Shown piece after piece: positions 53,835 to 63,577 of a stretch of DNA of 64,000 bases. The stretch comes from Pseudomonas parafulva (GTDB lineage: Bacteria; Pseudomonadota; Gammaproteobacteria; Pseudomonadales; Pseudomonadaceae), in NCBI RefSeq assembly GCF_000800255.1, contig NZ_CP009747.1, forward strand, positions 3,410,001 to 3,474,000, read 5' to 3'. The position numbers and the translations under genes are program-made. How positions within the stretch are numbered: the first letter of the stretch is position 1; each line of letters begins with the position of its first letter. The notes under the pieces are model-generated. The model searched no databases, was not told where the DNA came from, and saw only the letters and a program-made list of their open reading frames with translations.

Positions 53835-55328
53835 TTGCCACCGTCATTCAAGAGTCGAAATGCCCCTCCAAAGGCCAGCGCAATGGTCGAGGCACTGCGT
53901 GGGCTTGGCTACAACACACAGACAGCACTGGCCGACATTATCGACAACAGTGTAGCGGCAGGTGCGTCGGAAGTCAGAGTCGAACTAATCTGGGCAGAGA
54001 CAGAGAGCCGAATTACCTGCCTAGACAACGGCACTGGAATGTCAGCAGCCGGGCTTGATCTTGCCATGAGACTGGGCGAGCGAAACCCGCTAGAGGAGCG
54101 ATCAAAGTCTGATCTTGGTCGTTTTGGCCTTGGACTCAAGACCGCCTCCTTCTCACAGTGTCGCAGGCTGACTGTAGCGACAATCGGCACCGACAACATG
54201 CAGTCTCTACGCTGGGACCTCGACTACCTAGCCAATAGCCATGATGGCGGCTGGCACCTTCTAGAGGGCCCCCACCAAGGCTCGGAGAAATGTCTGGCGC
54301 CTCTTTCTGATGCAGGCAAAGGAACAATGGTGCTGTGGGAGGAACTAGACAGAATTATTACGCCAGGAAGTACGGTTCAGGACTTTCTTAACCTTGCCGA
54401 CAAGGTGGAGCAGCATCTCGGAATGGTCTTTCACCGATACCTTGAAGGAAGCAGGCCCCGCCTCAGAGTTCTGCTCAATGGTCAGCCCGTAAGGCCGTGG
54501 GATCCCTTTATGACGGACCATCCGGGAAAGCCATACAACCCTCCCGTATTCAAACATCCATCCATCAGAGGTATCGAGGCCGAATGTCATGTTCTACCGC
54601 ACAAGGACATGCTTTCGCCTGAAGACTTCGAGCGCTTGGGCGGCCCTGATGGCTGGACAGCGCAACAGGGATTCTACGTTTATCGCAACGAACGCCTTCT
54701 GGTAGCAGGCAGCTGGCTTGGGCTGGGAACCGGTAGATCTTGGACAAAGGACGAAGCCCATCGCCTGGCCAGAATCCGGATTGATATCCCGAACTCTGCA
54801 GATGCCGACTGGAAAATCGATATCAGGAAGTCCACAGCACGGCCCCCCATCTATCTTAGAGACTGGTTGACCAGCTTAGCCGAAGCGACCCGTGCCCGCG
54901 CCAGACGAGCTTTTGCCCATAGAGGACGACCAACATTGCTTGGCAACAAGCAGGTTGCTGAAGCATGGAAGGTCGAACGGCTCGCCAGTGGAATGCGATA
55001 CAGAATAGATAGCGACCACCCTGCAGTAAGAGACGTTCTGGATGAAGCAGGAACATTGCTCCCCCAGATCAAGGCAATGCTGCGAGTTATCGAAGAAACC
55101 GTTCCTGTCCAGCGGATATGGATTGATACGGCAGAAAACAAGGATACCCCGTGTACGGGGTTCGAGAAGGCACCATCCAGCGAGGTCAGTGAGATTCTGA
55201 TGGTCATGTACCGCGGCATGGTCGAGAGGAAGGGATACTCAGCCTCCTCCGCCAAGGAACAACTCCGAGCGACAGAACCCTTTCATGCCTTCCCTTACTT
55301 GGTAGATGCTCTGCCTGACAATTTATAA
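53835..55328 (+). CDS. GHKL ATPase (MORC/MutL/Hsp90-like)
   Basis: 497-aa protein. The ATP-binding fold fills about the first 200 residues: N box ALADIIDNSVAAG (31-43), G1 box DNGTGM (64-69), G2 box GRFGLGLKTAS (95-105). The N box has Asp34 where MutL and Hsp90 have the general-base Glu. Later sections contain a MutL-like S5-type domain (about 215-350) and a helical C-terminus. ATP-driven dimer closing may clamp DNA or partner proteins, as in MORC proteins. The start is a TTG with GGGAG upstream; no in-frame ATG fits. It is 40 bases after the methyltransferase gene. Confidence 0.88.
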   Translation: MPPSFKSRNAPPKASAMVEALRGLGYNTQTALADIIDNSVAAGASEVRVELIWAETESRITCLDNGTGMSAAGLDLAMRLGERNPLEERSKSDLGRFGLGLKTASFSQCRRLTVATIGTDNMQSLRWDLDYLANSHDGGWHLLEGPHQGSEKCLAPLSDAGKGTMVLWEELDRIITPGSTVQDFLNLADKVEQHLGMVFHRYLEGSRPRLRVLLNGQPVRPWDPFMTDHPGKPYNPPVFKHPSIRGIEAECHVLPHKDMLSPEDFERLGGPDGWTAQQGFYVYRNERLLVAGSWLGLGTGRSWTKDEAHRLARIRIDIPNSADADWKIDIRKSTARPPIYLRDWLTSLAEATRARARRAFAHRGRPTLLGNKQVAEAWKVERLASGMRYRIDSDHPAVRDVLDEAGTLLPQIKAMLRVIEETVPVQRIWIDTAENKDTPCTGFEKAPSSEVSEILMVMYRGMVERKGYSASSAKEQLRATEPFHAFPYLVDALPDNL

Positions 55329-55341
55329 GGAGTCGTAGCGA

Positions 55342-58173
55342 ATGTCCGAGGACAACAAATGGAGTGTGGTCAAAATCGTCCAGGAAATGCTTGCAGACGA
55401 ACAGGACAAGTCAGCAATTACTCCGACCCTGATTTCGCAAAAGATCGACATGGTGCTGAAGATCATGCCGACCAAGGCAGAAGGGCTCGACCGCACCGCT
55501 GTCACTGACGAACTCATTAGGCGATTCAGTATCTGGGTTGGTGATGATTCGTCGCTTGTCGATATGGCCGGGCACATACCCTGGCTTACCAGCGAGCGAA
55601 AGAAGGAGTGGCGCTACTGGCGGCGATACAGAGAATGGCAGGAGAAGAAACTGCCATGGAGCGCTATAGAAGCACTCGACAAGACAACCGACAATATCCT
55701 CTCGATGCTCGAAGATCCGAAACGCGAAGGGTCATGGGATCGTCGCGGTATGGTGGTTGGTCATGTGCAGTCAGGAAAGACAGGGAACTATACGGGCCTG
55801 ATCTGCAAGGCAGCCGATGCTGGCTACAAGATAATCATCGTACTGGCAGGCCTTCACAACAACCTGCGTTCCCAAACGCAAATGCGACTGGATGAAGGAT
55901 TTCTTGGCTACGAGACCAGCCCCATTGAGGGTGAAGGCAACGTTGCAATTGGAGTAGGAAAGATTGATCCTTCACCGGCTCTACGCCCGCAGTACGTAAC
56001 CAATAGGACAGAGACAGGTGACTTCAATACCAAGTTCGTAAAGAACCTTGGCGTATCGCCTGAACAGAAGCCGTGGCTTTTCGTAGTAAAGAAGAACAAG
56101 ACAGTCCTACAGCGCCTTTTGAAGTGGATTCACAAACATGTGGCTGAAACGACAGACCCTGAGACTGGCCGCCCATTGGTAACGCATCTCCCCCTTCTGA
56201 TCGTTGACGACGAGGCGGACCATGCATCAGTGGATACAGGAGAGAAAGTTGTCGACGACAACGGCCAGCCGGACCTTGAACACGAGCCAACGGCAATAAA
56301 CAGCCTCATTCGCCAAATATTGCACTCCTTTTCAAGAAAGGCCTATATCGGCTACACCGCCACGCCGTTTGCGAACATCTATATCCATGAACAAGGCGAG
56401 ACCACCAAGGAAGGACCAGACCTGTTCCCGGCAGCATTTATCACCAATCTCTCAGCCCCATCCAGTTACGTAGGTCCATCAAGAGTATTCGGGCTGGCTA
56501 GCGAAAATGGGCGACTCGGTGCGCTCGATCTGGTTCGCCCGGTCACGGACCAGTGCTCGGAAGATGGCAAGAGTGGCTGGATGCCTGTTAGTCACAAAAG
56601 CAGTCATACACCCCCAGATATCATGCCGCCCTCACTTATCGAGGCAATACAGGCATTCATCCTTGCATGCACAATTCGACAACTCCGTGGTCAGGGAGCA
56701 GAGCACAGCTCCATGCTGGTTCACGTTACCCGCTTCAACCTTGTTCAGCAGCATGTACACGGACAAGTCTACGATTACGTGATGCATTTGAAACAGCGTC
56801 TCAGACGACGCATTGATCATCAGGGCGCTCTATCCGAACTGCGTAGCCTGTGGAGCCGTGACTTCTTGTCAACTAGCGACAGCGTTGAAAAGCAAACGTC
56901 GGAGTCGCCTCACCGCACAATTACAGACTGGATTGAGATAGAACAGGCTCTACCGGATCTGCTGGAGCAGATCGATGTGCGCATGATCAATGGTACGGCA
57001 AAGGATGCATTGGACTATGCCGACAGCGCCACGGGACTAAAAGTCATTGCCATCGGCGGTGACAAACTGGCACGTGGGCTTACGCTTGAGGGACTATGCG
57101 TCAGCTACTTTCTCCGCGCCTCCAAGATGTACGACACACTGATGCAAATGGGCCGCTGGTTTGGCTATCGACCAGGCTACCTAGATTTGTGTCGCCTTTA
57201 CACCACGGAAGATCTAGTCGAATGGTTCGAACACATTGCCGATGCTGCCGAAGAGCTTAGAGCCGAATTCGACTTCATGATGGATAGCGGCCTTACGCCA
57301 CGCGACTATGGTCTCAAGGTAGTGTCCCATCCCGTGTTGATGGTCACATCACCGCTGAAAATGCGGACGGCAAAAACCCTGCATCTGTCTTTCAGCGGTG
57401 ACATTGTCGAAACGGTCAGTTTCTTCAAAAACCCTGCAAAGCTCGAACAGAACCTGGGGGCTTTCAACTTCCTTGCCGATAGCTTGGGAATGCCGTCCTT
57501 AATCCCTTCTCAGAGCCGAAATGGCCGAAAAGACAACTGGAACGGTGTGAATTGGGTTGATGTTCCGGTGCAGCCGGTAGTCGACTTTCTAAGGTCGTAT
57601 CAAACGCACCCGGATTCCCGGAAGGTTAGAAGCGATCTACTCGCGAACTTCATAGAGGAAATGAGCCGCATCGGCGAGCTTACCTCTTGGACTGTTGCCG
57701 TAATCGGTGGTGGTGTTGCGGAGACGGAGAACGTTGCGGGCTTTCAGATCAAACGCATGAAGCGAAAAAACAAATCTCTGGATACTGACGATAAGTACTC
57801 CATTGGCCGCCTGCTGTCACCTCAGGACGAGGCGCTGGATATCGATGAGCCGGCATGGAATGCCGCACTTGAGTTGACGCAGAAAAGCTGGAAACCCGAC
57901 CCTAGTCGCTCAAGAGGCAGAGAATTGCCTGAGGTTCCAAGCGGCCCCTACATCAGACGTATCCGTGGCCTTGGGGCCGACACCGTAGTCCCCGCCCCCG
58001 AAAGAGGGCTGCTGCTGATATCTATTCTCGACCCGGAGCAATCTGACGTTTCAGGCGTTAAAACTCCTATCATTGCATTTGCTATCAGCTTTCCTTCGAG
58101 CCATGCGGGGAAATCAGTGCCCTATGTCGTCACAAACCTTCTGTGGGAGCAGCAATATGGCGGCGCTGAGTAG
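55342..58173 (+). CDS. Z1-domain superfamily 2 helicase/translocase
   Basis: 943-aa protein. Walker A HVQSGKTGNY with Lys146, Walker B DDEADHAS (289-296), motif III YTATPFANI (about 346), and the Z1-type motif VI QMGRWFGYRPGY with Arg605. The Z1 domain proper covers about residues 395-620; the C-terminal 300 residues are unassigned. Z1 helicases occur only in restriction-type gene clusters (for example the ATP-dependent CglI system). It has a strong AAGGAG site, 13 bases after the ATPase gene. Its predicted job is ATP-driven movement on DNA and coupling to the nuclease. Confidence 0.92.
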   Translation: MSEDNKWSVVKIVQEMLADEQDKSAITPTLISQKIDMVLKIMPTKAEGLDRTAVTDELIRRFSIWVGDDSSLVDMAGHIPWLTSERKKEWRYWRRYREWQEKKLPWSAIEALDKTTDNILSMLEDPKREGSWDRRGMVVGHVQSGKTGNYTGLICKAADAGYKIIIVLAGLHNNLRSQTQMRLDEGFLGYETSPIEGEGNVAIGVGKIDPSPALRPQYVTNRTETGDFNTKFVKNLGVSPEQKPWLFVVKKNKTVLQRLLKWIHKHVAETTDPETGRPLVTHLPLLIVDDEADHASVDTGEKVVDDNGQPDLEHEPTAINSLIRQILHSFSRKAYIGYTATPFANIYIHEQGETTKEGPDLFPAAFITNLSAPSSYVGPSRVFGLASENGRLGALDLVRPVTDQCSEDGKSGWMPVSHKSSHTPPDIMPPSLIEAIQAFILACTIRQLRGQGAEHSSMLVHVTRFNLVQQHVHGQVYDYVMHLKQRLRRRIDHQGALSELRSLWSRDFLSTSDSVEKQTSESPHRTITDWIEIEQALPDLLEQIDVRMINGTAKDALDYADSATGLKVIAIGGDKLARGLTLEGLCVSYFLRASKMYDTLMQMGRWFGYRPGYLDLCRLYTTEDLVEWFEHIADAAEELRAEFDFMMDSGLTPRDYGLKVVSHPVLMVTSPLKMRTAKTLHLSFSGDIVETVSFFKNPAKLEQNLGAFNFLADSLGMPSLIPSQSRNGRKDNWNGVNWVDVPVQPVVDFLRSYQTHPDSRKVRSDLLANFIEEMSRIGELTSWTVAVIGGGVAETENVAGFQIKRMKRKNKSLDTDDKYSIGRLLSPQDEALDIDEPAWNAALELTQKSWKPDPSRSRGRELPEVPSGPYIRRIRGLGADTVVPAPERGLLLISILDPEQSDVSGVKTPIIAFAISFPSSHAGKSVPYVVTNLLWEQQYGGAE

Positions 58174-59170
58174 CACCGATATTCTAGGTACTTGGAGGGC
58201 GCTTCCCGGTAACGCATCGATCCCCGGATGGAGATCCATAGATCTCTTTCAGTCAGGCACCTGTCGAGTAAAAGCCGCTAGGCATGCTCCCGGAAATGAA
58301 GAGGCCATTCTGATTGGGTTTTCGAGTGCCAAGTTAGCTCCAACCTCACAGCTACCCCAAGGACAGGGATTTCGCATGGAAAGAGCGACTCTTGGCGAGA
58401 CTGCTGGCGAATATCAATGGCTTGCAGTCGTTCGCCAATCTGCGGGCAATCTTGAACTGTTTGCCACTGTTGTGACGGATGTCTGCGGGCTTATTGACTC
58501 ATCCGATAGCTACCCTGAAGATCTGCTGTATCAACGGCTGCTTGGAAGGGTACGCGGATGGCAGGAGTTCATGCGCAGGGGCCGTGAAGGACTTAGCGTC
58601 GAGGCAGAACTGGGGCTTGTAGGTGAGATCTGCCTGCTGCGCTACCTTTTTGATGAAGGCGTACCGTTTTTTTCTGCAGTTGATGGATGGAAAGGACCGC
58701 TCGACGGCCTGCATGACTTCCAACTGGGGACAGGCGCAATAGAGGTCAAATCAACAATGGCCACGGAAGGCTTTCCAGTGAGGATTGCCTCTTTGGACCA
58801 GTTGGACGACTCCGAGTGCCCGCCACTCTTCCTTGCAGCGCTCCGCTTTGGATCGAACGAGTCGGGCATAACTCTTCCCGAGTACGTATCGAATACTCGC
58901 CATCTTCTGGAGCCCGATCCTGCAGCGACAAGACTTTTCGAGCAGGCACTCCTTCATGTCGGCTATCTGGACATGCAGGCAGAAACCTACACACGTCGTT
59001 TTTCGTTAGGCGAGATCAGGATCCATCTCGTGGATTCGGAATTTCCTAAGCTGACACCTTTCAACATCCCTACACCTATTCGCCGAGCGCAGTATGAACT
59101 CGATCTGGCATTGCTTCAGGTCGATAACTGCCCTCTTTCGGATGTGCTTGAGAAACTTGGAGTCGTTTGA
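58157..59170 (+). CDS. PD-(D/E)XK nuclease subunit (DUF4420 type)
   Basis: 337-aa protein. A nuclease core is visible at about residues 150-220: Asp187 in GLHDFQLGTG and Glu196-Val-Lys198 in AIEVKST, matching D-(x)n-ExK. The upstream helix GLVGEICLLRYLFDEG fits the family (Pfam DUF4420, PD-(D/E)XK motif protein). The ATG at 58157 overlaps the Z1 gene by 17 bases, with GGGAG 7 bases upstream, and the stop overlaps the AIPR gene start, so all three are translationally coupled. Predicted to be the DNA-cutting subunit. Confidence 0.88.
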   Translation: MAALSSTDILGTWRALPGNASIPGWRSIDLFQSGTCRVKAARHAPGNEEAILIGFSSAKLAPTSQLPQGQGFRMERATLGETAGEYQWLAVVRQSAGNLELFATVVTDVCGLIDSSDSYPEDLLYQRLLGRVRGWQEFMRRGREGLSVEAELGLVGEICLLRYLFDEGVPFFSAVDGWKGPLDGLHDFQLGTGAIEVKSTMATEGFPVRIASLDQLDDSECPPLFLAALRFGSNESGITLPEYVSNTRHLLEPDPAATRLFEQALLHVGYLDMQAETYTRRFSLGEIRIHLVDSEFPKLTPFNIPTPIRRAQYELDLALLQVDNCPLSDVLEKLGVV

Positions 59171-61020
59171 TGGAACTTGTGGACTTTCTGCGAGAAACGC
59201 AGGCATCAATCAGAGAAGAAATAGAGAAAGATGTTGCTCCAGGTGCAGCGCCGGTTCCTGCCGAGGCCGTTTTCACCGAGCAGGTAATGACACATATGGC
59301 AGATGAAGGCATCACCTTTGAGCCAACGGTCTGTCATTACGAGGCAAAAGTCGGAGGCAGCATCGGCGGGAAAAGCGCGGCCTATAAGGTCAGAATCAGT
59401 GGCTACTCGGTGTCCGAAACCACAGACGAAAATGGAAGCCCCGACAGGCTCGATCTTTTTGTCAGTCTCTATAAGGCACTGGACGAAATCGAATCCCTTC
59501 CCGACCAAGAAGTAGGCAAGGCGGCAAAAGAAGGCCTGCAGTTCCTCAGGTTCTGCGCAACCGGGCAGCTAGCCGGAAAGCTCGATGAGACCAATGATGC
59601 CTACGCGCTGGTAACGGAAGTCGAACGTATCTTCAAGACACTCGACAACATAAGGATCTTCATAATTACTGACGCGCTGGTCAAAACAAGGACCTACGCC
59701 CCCCATGATGTCGAAGGCAAGCAGGTCCGACTTGAAGTCATGGATATTCAGCGCTTGTTTAACCATTGGCAACAAGGCCGACCGCGCGATGAACTAATAG
59801 TCAATTTTCAGGACCTCTGCGGAACAGCGCTACCAAGCGTATGGGTTCCGGGCTCAGGTGACGACGAGTATGACTATGCTCTGACAGCAGTACCTGGTGA
59901 GGCACTACGCTTTCTCTACGAAAAATACGGCCCGCGCATTCTTGAAGCCAACGTACGCTCATTCCTTGGGGTAAACAGCAAAGGAGTGAACAAGGGGATT
60001 CGCGACAGTCTGCGGAATAATCCTGACCGTTTCATGGCATACAACAATGGCATCGTTGTTGTGGCCGATGCCGCCAAACTGGACCGCGCTAAAGATGGAT
60101 CAACGGGCATCCTGTGGCTGCAGGGTATGCAAATAGTTAACGGCGGGCAGACGACTGCCTCCATCTACTTCGCCAAGAAGAAAAATCCTGAGATAGATCT
60201 GAGTAACGTACGAGTCCCAGCCAAGATCATCGTGCTGCGAAATGGGCAAGGTGATGACGAAGAGCTGATCTCGAATATTTCTCGCTATGCCAACAGCCAG
60301 AATGTCGTCAAGCAGTCAGACCTTTCCGCCAACAAGCCATTCCACCGTGAGTTGGAGAAACTGTCCATGCGCACATATTGTCCGGATGGTGTGGGCCGCT
60401 GGTTCTACGAACGATCAGCAGGAAGCTACAAGGTGATGCTGGAAAAGGAGGCGACTACACCTGCTCAAAAGAAAAAACTGCAGGTTGCCATCCCGACATT
60501 CCGCAAGATCACCAAGCCTGATCTAGCGAAGTTTCTGCTCACTTGGGAGCAAAAACCTCATGTTGTTGGACTGGGTAGCCAGAAGAATTTTCAGGCATTC
60601 ATGGATGAGCTAGCCGAACGAGAGGGCGCTGGGGGAAATGTGATCCCGGACCAAGAGCAGTTCAAAGAAATGATTGCAAAGGCAATCCTCTTCAAGTCTG
60701 CCCAGAAGATTATCAGACCCTTGTTCCCCGCATTCCAAGGCAACATCACGGTCTACACGGTCTCGGTGCTCGCGCTTAAAATGGGTAATAATTTCAACTT
60801 TCAACGTGTCTGGCAGGAGCAAGCCATTTCACTACAGCTGCAAAGACAACTAGCAACTTGGGCGCATGAGGTAAATGAAGCACTTCATCGCGGCGCTGGT
60901 GGAAAAATGATCTCCGAATGGGCCAAGAAACAAGAGTGCTGGGGACAGGTAAGCGATACTCGCTATTCTGAATTAGAGAAAAACATCCCAGAGCACTTCA
61001 CCCCTGAAACTTTAAAGTGA
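59170..61020 (+). CDS. AIPR-family abortive-infection/phage-resistance protein
   Basis: 616-aa protein. The AIPR domain (Pfam PF10592) covers about residues 255-560; conserved pieces are NNPDRFMAYNNGIVVVAD, MQIVNGGQTTASIYF (Asn324) and ISRYANSQNVVKQSDLSAN. The N-terminal 250 residues are unassigned. The start codon overlaps the upstream TGA. AIPR proteins occur in abortive-infection and restriction clusters; the biochemical activity is not established. Last gene of the operon; a drop in GC follows at once. Confidence 0.9.
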   Translation: MELVDFLRETQASIREEIEKDVAPGAAPVPAEAVFTEQVMTHMADEGITFEPTVCHYEAKVGGSIGGKSAAYKVRISGYSVSETTDENGSPDRLDLFVSLYKALDEIESLPDQEVGKAAKEGLQFLRFCATGQLAGKLDETNDAYALVTEVERIFKTLDNIRIFIITDALVKTRTYAPHDVEGKQVRLEVMDIQRLFNHWQQGRPRDELIVNFQDLCGTALPSVWVPGSGDDEYDYALTAVPGEALRFLYEKYGPRILEANVRSFLGVNSKGVNKGIRDSLRNNPDRFMAYNNGIVVVADAAKLDRAKDGSTGILWLQGMQIVNGGQTTASIYFAKKKNPEIDLSNVRVPAKIIVLRNGQGDDEELISNISRYANSQNVVKQSDLSANKPFHRELEKLSMRTYCPDGVGRWFYERSAGSYKVMLEKEATTPAQKKKLQVAIPTFRKITKPDLAKFLLTWEQKPHVVGLGSQKNFQAFMDELAEREGAGGNVIPDQEQFKEMIAKAILFKSAQKIIRPLFPAFQGNITVYTVSVLALKMGNNFNFQRVWQEQAISLQLQRQLATWAHEVNEALHRGAGGKMISEWAKKQECWGQVSDTRYSELEKNIPEHFTPETLK

Positions 61021-61237
61021 GAAAACAAACTTGCTATTTGGAAGCAGGCGCAACAGATGACTACGTAGTAGATATAACCCAAAAAACAGTCTAAAATCGC
61101 TGAAACTTTACCTTTCCAAATACACTTTTATGAAAAAAATCTTGAAATATCTGTTGAACAGCTTTATTAATCACAACTCAGACAGCCACCCCAAAGACTT
61201 CCGTTAACACGAGTTAAATTTTATAGGGATATTAAAT

Positions 61238-63052
61238 ATGGATATTTCAGCGGGGCAAAATTTAAGAAACCTAGCCGACTCAGAGCTAATACGAATACTA
61301 GACTCACTCCCTAAAGATCCAATATCAAAAATGACCTTATTCATAGACATGATGAGGTTTCTAGATTATTTTACCGTATATAAAGACTCGCTACCTAAGG
61401 AGCAAATAACTTCGACCTCAGAGTCAGAGCTATATAGACTTGGCTGGGGAATGGCCATAAAGCATTTTTTTGTAGACATCGGAAAGCCGGGAATACCAGT
61501 TAGGGAAAGTACTACCGGAACAAGAAAAATTGCAGCTCAAGTATTGTATCGACTAGGGGCGATCGCCTTCCTAAAAAACATTTCAGACTTAAACTGTACC
61601 GGACTGATAGATATCCACACCTCCACTGACCAAATAACAGTGACTGCACGAGAAGAGATCACATATCAACTTATGGATGCACTACAGTCCACATACGCAT
61701 CTCAAATCGATCTAGCGGTAAGAAAAAACACAACCGGCTTCTCAAATGGATGGAAAGTTTTTAGCTTTGATGAAGAACCCGATGAAATAAAGGCTGTTGG
61801 TGCATTCTATGGCTTCAATAACTCCAGCCTACACAAAGACAAAAAAATTGAAAATGTAAGAATACTGATGGAACCATTGATATTCCCTCATGACTTGGGA
61901 CATGGAGTCATGATGGGGTACGGTGCTGACCCTCGAATAGATAATCATTTCTTCTCTCTAGCCCTTGACTGGATAAGAGAGGCACGAGACCAAGCAGGGC
62001 TTCATCCTAGTGTAAAAATCAACGGAATAAGCGCCGTACACATCATAGTCGTCACTGCTGTGATCATAGCACTGCATACTAAACACATTACATTTGCAGA
62101 TATAGCACTCCATAAAATAAAGGAAATATCAATACCGCAAAGCCTGACCATCTGGACCACGCAAAGTGACCTTATAGATGCAGTTATGGCTCATACAGGC
62201 TTCGAGAAAGACCTGATATCTGAAATTCTCGACATAATATCTTTTAAAATATCAGACCTTTCCACATTCAAAAGCGGCAGTTATATTTCACCACTACTAC
62301 TTGACATGGGCAATGGAATGTTTCTTCGGCCCGTCGCCAGCATACTCAGAAACCCATTTCATTCAATGATTGAACTACTCACGCAAAGAGACATAAATAC
62401 AACCAACGCTATCGCGCTCCCTAGAGAGGATTGGCTTAGAAGCCACATTTATTACATGTTCATGGGAAATCGATACAAGCGGGTAACAGGAAATATTAAG
62501 TTACGAAATGCAGGACGAACAATTACCGATCTAGACGGCGCTATTTATGATACTGTTTCAGGAAACCTTGCGCTCTTTCAGTTGAAGTGGCAGGACTATT
62601 TTGTTTTTGATGTTAAAAAGCTTCGAAGCAAGGCAAAAAATCTTGCTTCCGAGATAGATTCATGGGGGGAGGCTGTAGAGTCATGGCTGAAAGATAAAAG
62701 TTCAGATGAACTCGTAAAAACGCTGCGACTGAAGCTTCCAGAAGGAAAGTCAATTACCAGAATTTATCTTTTTGGAATTTCTTGGTCGGCCTTCCGTGTT
62801 CAAGGGTATGGCTACAGCCGCGAGGCCAGCCATGTAGCCTGTTGTAACCTTCCAATGTTTCGTCGAGTTCGCTACAGCATTGGGAAAAGTATTGATGTAT
62901 TTGGTGACATCTTTGAACAGCTATTAAAAGAACAAACACACATAGATGAAAACATAAAAAAAGAGTCCTTAGATCTATATCTACCCGGGATAAAAGTGAG
63001 ACTCAAAGACCTGTTCTTTAGTTACTGCCCCCCCCGAATCTTGTCTGCGTGA
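61238..63052 (+). CDS. AT-rich orphan protein with a PD-(D/E)XK-like C-terminal motif
   Basis: 604-aa protein of unknown family. The gene is far more AT-rich than all neighbours and uses rare Pseudomonas codons (ATA, AGA, TTA), a sign of recent transfer. No signal peptide; the N-terminal 400 residues are mainly helical with no known motif. Near residues 431-451 the stretch TDLDGAIYD...LALFQLKWQD has Asp433 and Gln448-Leu-Lys450, the D-(x)n-QxK variant of the PD-(D/E)XK nuclease core. No strong ribosome site; AGGGATAT precedes the ATG. It lies 217 bases after the restriction operon and may be an independent defence gene. Confidence 0.7.
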   Translation: MDISAGQNLRNLADSELIRILDSLPKDPISKMTLFIDMMRFLDYFTVYKDSLPKEQITSTSESELYRLGWGMAIKHFFVDIGKPGIPVRESTTGTRKIAAQVLYRLGAIAFLKNISDLNCTGLIDIHTSTDQITVTAREEITYQLMDALQSTYASQIDLAVRKNTTGFSNGWKVFSFDEEPDEIKAVGAFYGFNNSSLHKDKKIENVRILMEPLIFPHDLGHGVMMGYGADPRIDNHFFSLALDWIREARDQAGLHPSVKINGISAVHIIVVTAVIIALHTKHITFADIALHKIKEISIPQSLTIWTTQSDLIDAVMAHTGFEKDLISEILDIISFKISDLSTFKSGSYISPLLLDMGNGMFLRPVASILRNPFHSMIELLTQRDINTTNAIALPREDWLRSHIYYMFMGNRYKRVTGNIKLRNAGRTITDLDGAIYDTVSGNLALFQLKWQDYFVFDVKKLRSKAKNLASEIDSWGEAVESWLKDKSSDELVKTLRLKLPEGKSITRIYLFGISWSAFRVQGYGYSREASHVACCNLPMFRRVRYSIGKSIDVFGDIFEQLLKEQTHIDENIKKESLDLYLPGIKVRLKDLFFSYCPPRILSA

Positions 63053-63577
63053 TCTGCTCTTGGTCGATTTTTTCTTGTCGTCATCTGCAGCTGCAGGCAG
63101 TTTACTGCCAATCATGGTTATGAAGCGTGCTGTCAAATTGACTGCAAAACGGGTGGTCACGTGGGGCGCTGTATTCCAATTGGTATTCCAATAAAAAATT
63201 GGATCTATATAAATATTATAAATCAATATCTTACCAGCCGGATTCAAATTACCCCGGCATAGCAGCTTCATAATGCTTGATGCACTAAAGCCACAAAGCT
63301 CTCCACTGAGCGCTTCAGAAACTTTGCGCTCGGGCTTAACATGAGCAGGAGTACACGTACGCCAACCAAAAGTAGGCGTTTATCGGCCCGAGCACAAAAA
63401 TCCGACAGTGTCCCGATAACCTTCATAGTAAGCTCGTCGCGGTCGGGATAACGTTCCCAGACTCACGCATCATCAGCAAGCAACACTACCGTCTGACTCC
63501 CGCAGGCCATGCACTAAAAAATCATCAACACCGCTCCCCCCCAAAGCAGGCTAAGACTTTCAGGAAGAAATCGGATA
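63053..63577 (+). other. Gene-free stretch between the AT-rich gene and mrr
   Basis: 525 bases without a convincing gene. The first half is AT-rich like the gene before it. At 63241-63258 there is GATTCAAATTACCCCGGC, which resembles the T-arm end of ssrA at 15 of 18 bases. The second half is more GC-rich and contains several short palindromes. A minus-strand frame at 62981-63271 has no family signal. AGGAAG at 63562 is probably the ribosome site of the next gene. Confidence 0.5.

Noticed and set aside
62981..63271. Minus-strand 96-codon frame after the AT-rich gene
   Set aside because: It overlaps the end of the preceding gene, has no ribosome site and no recognisable motif.
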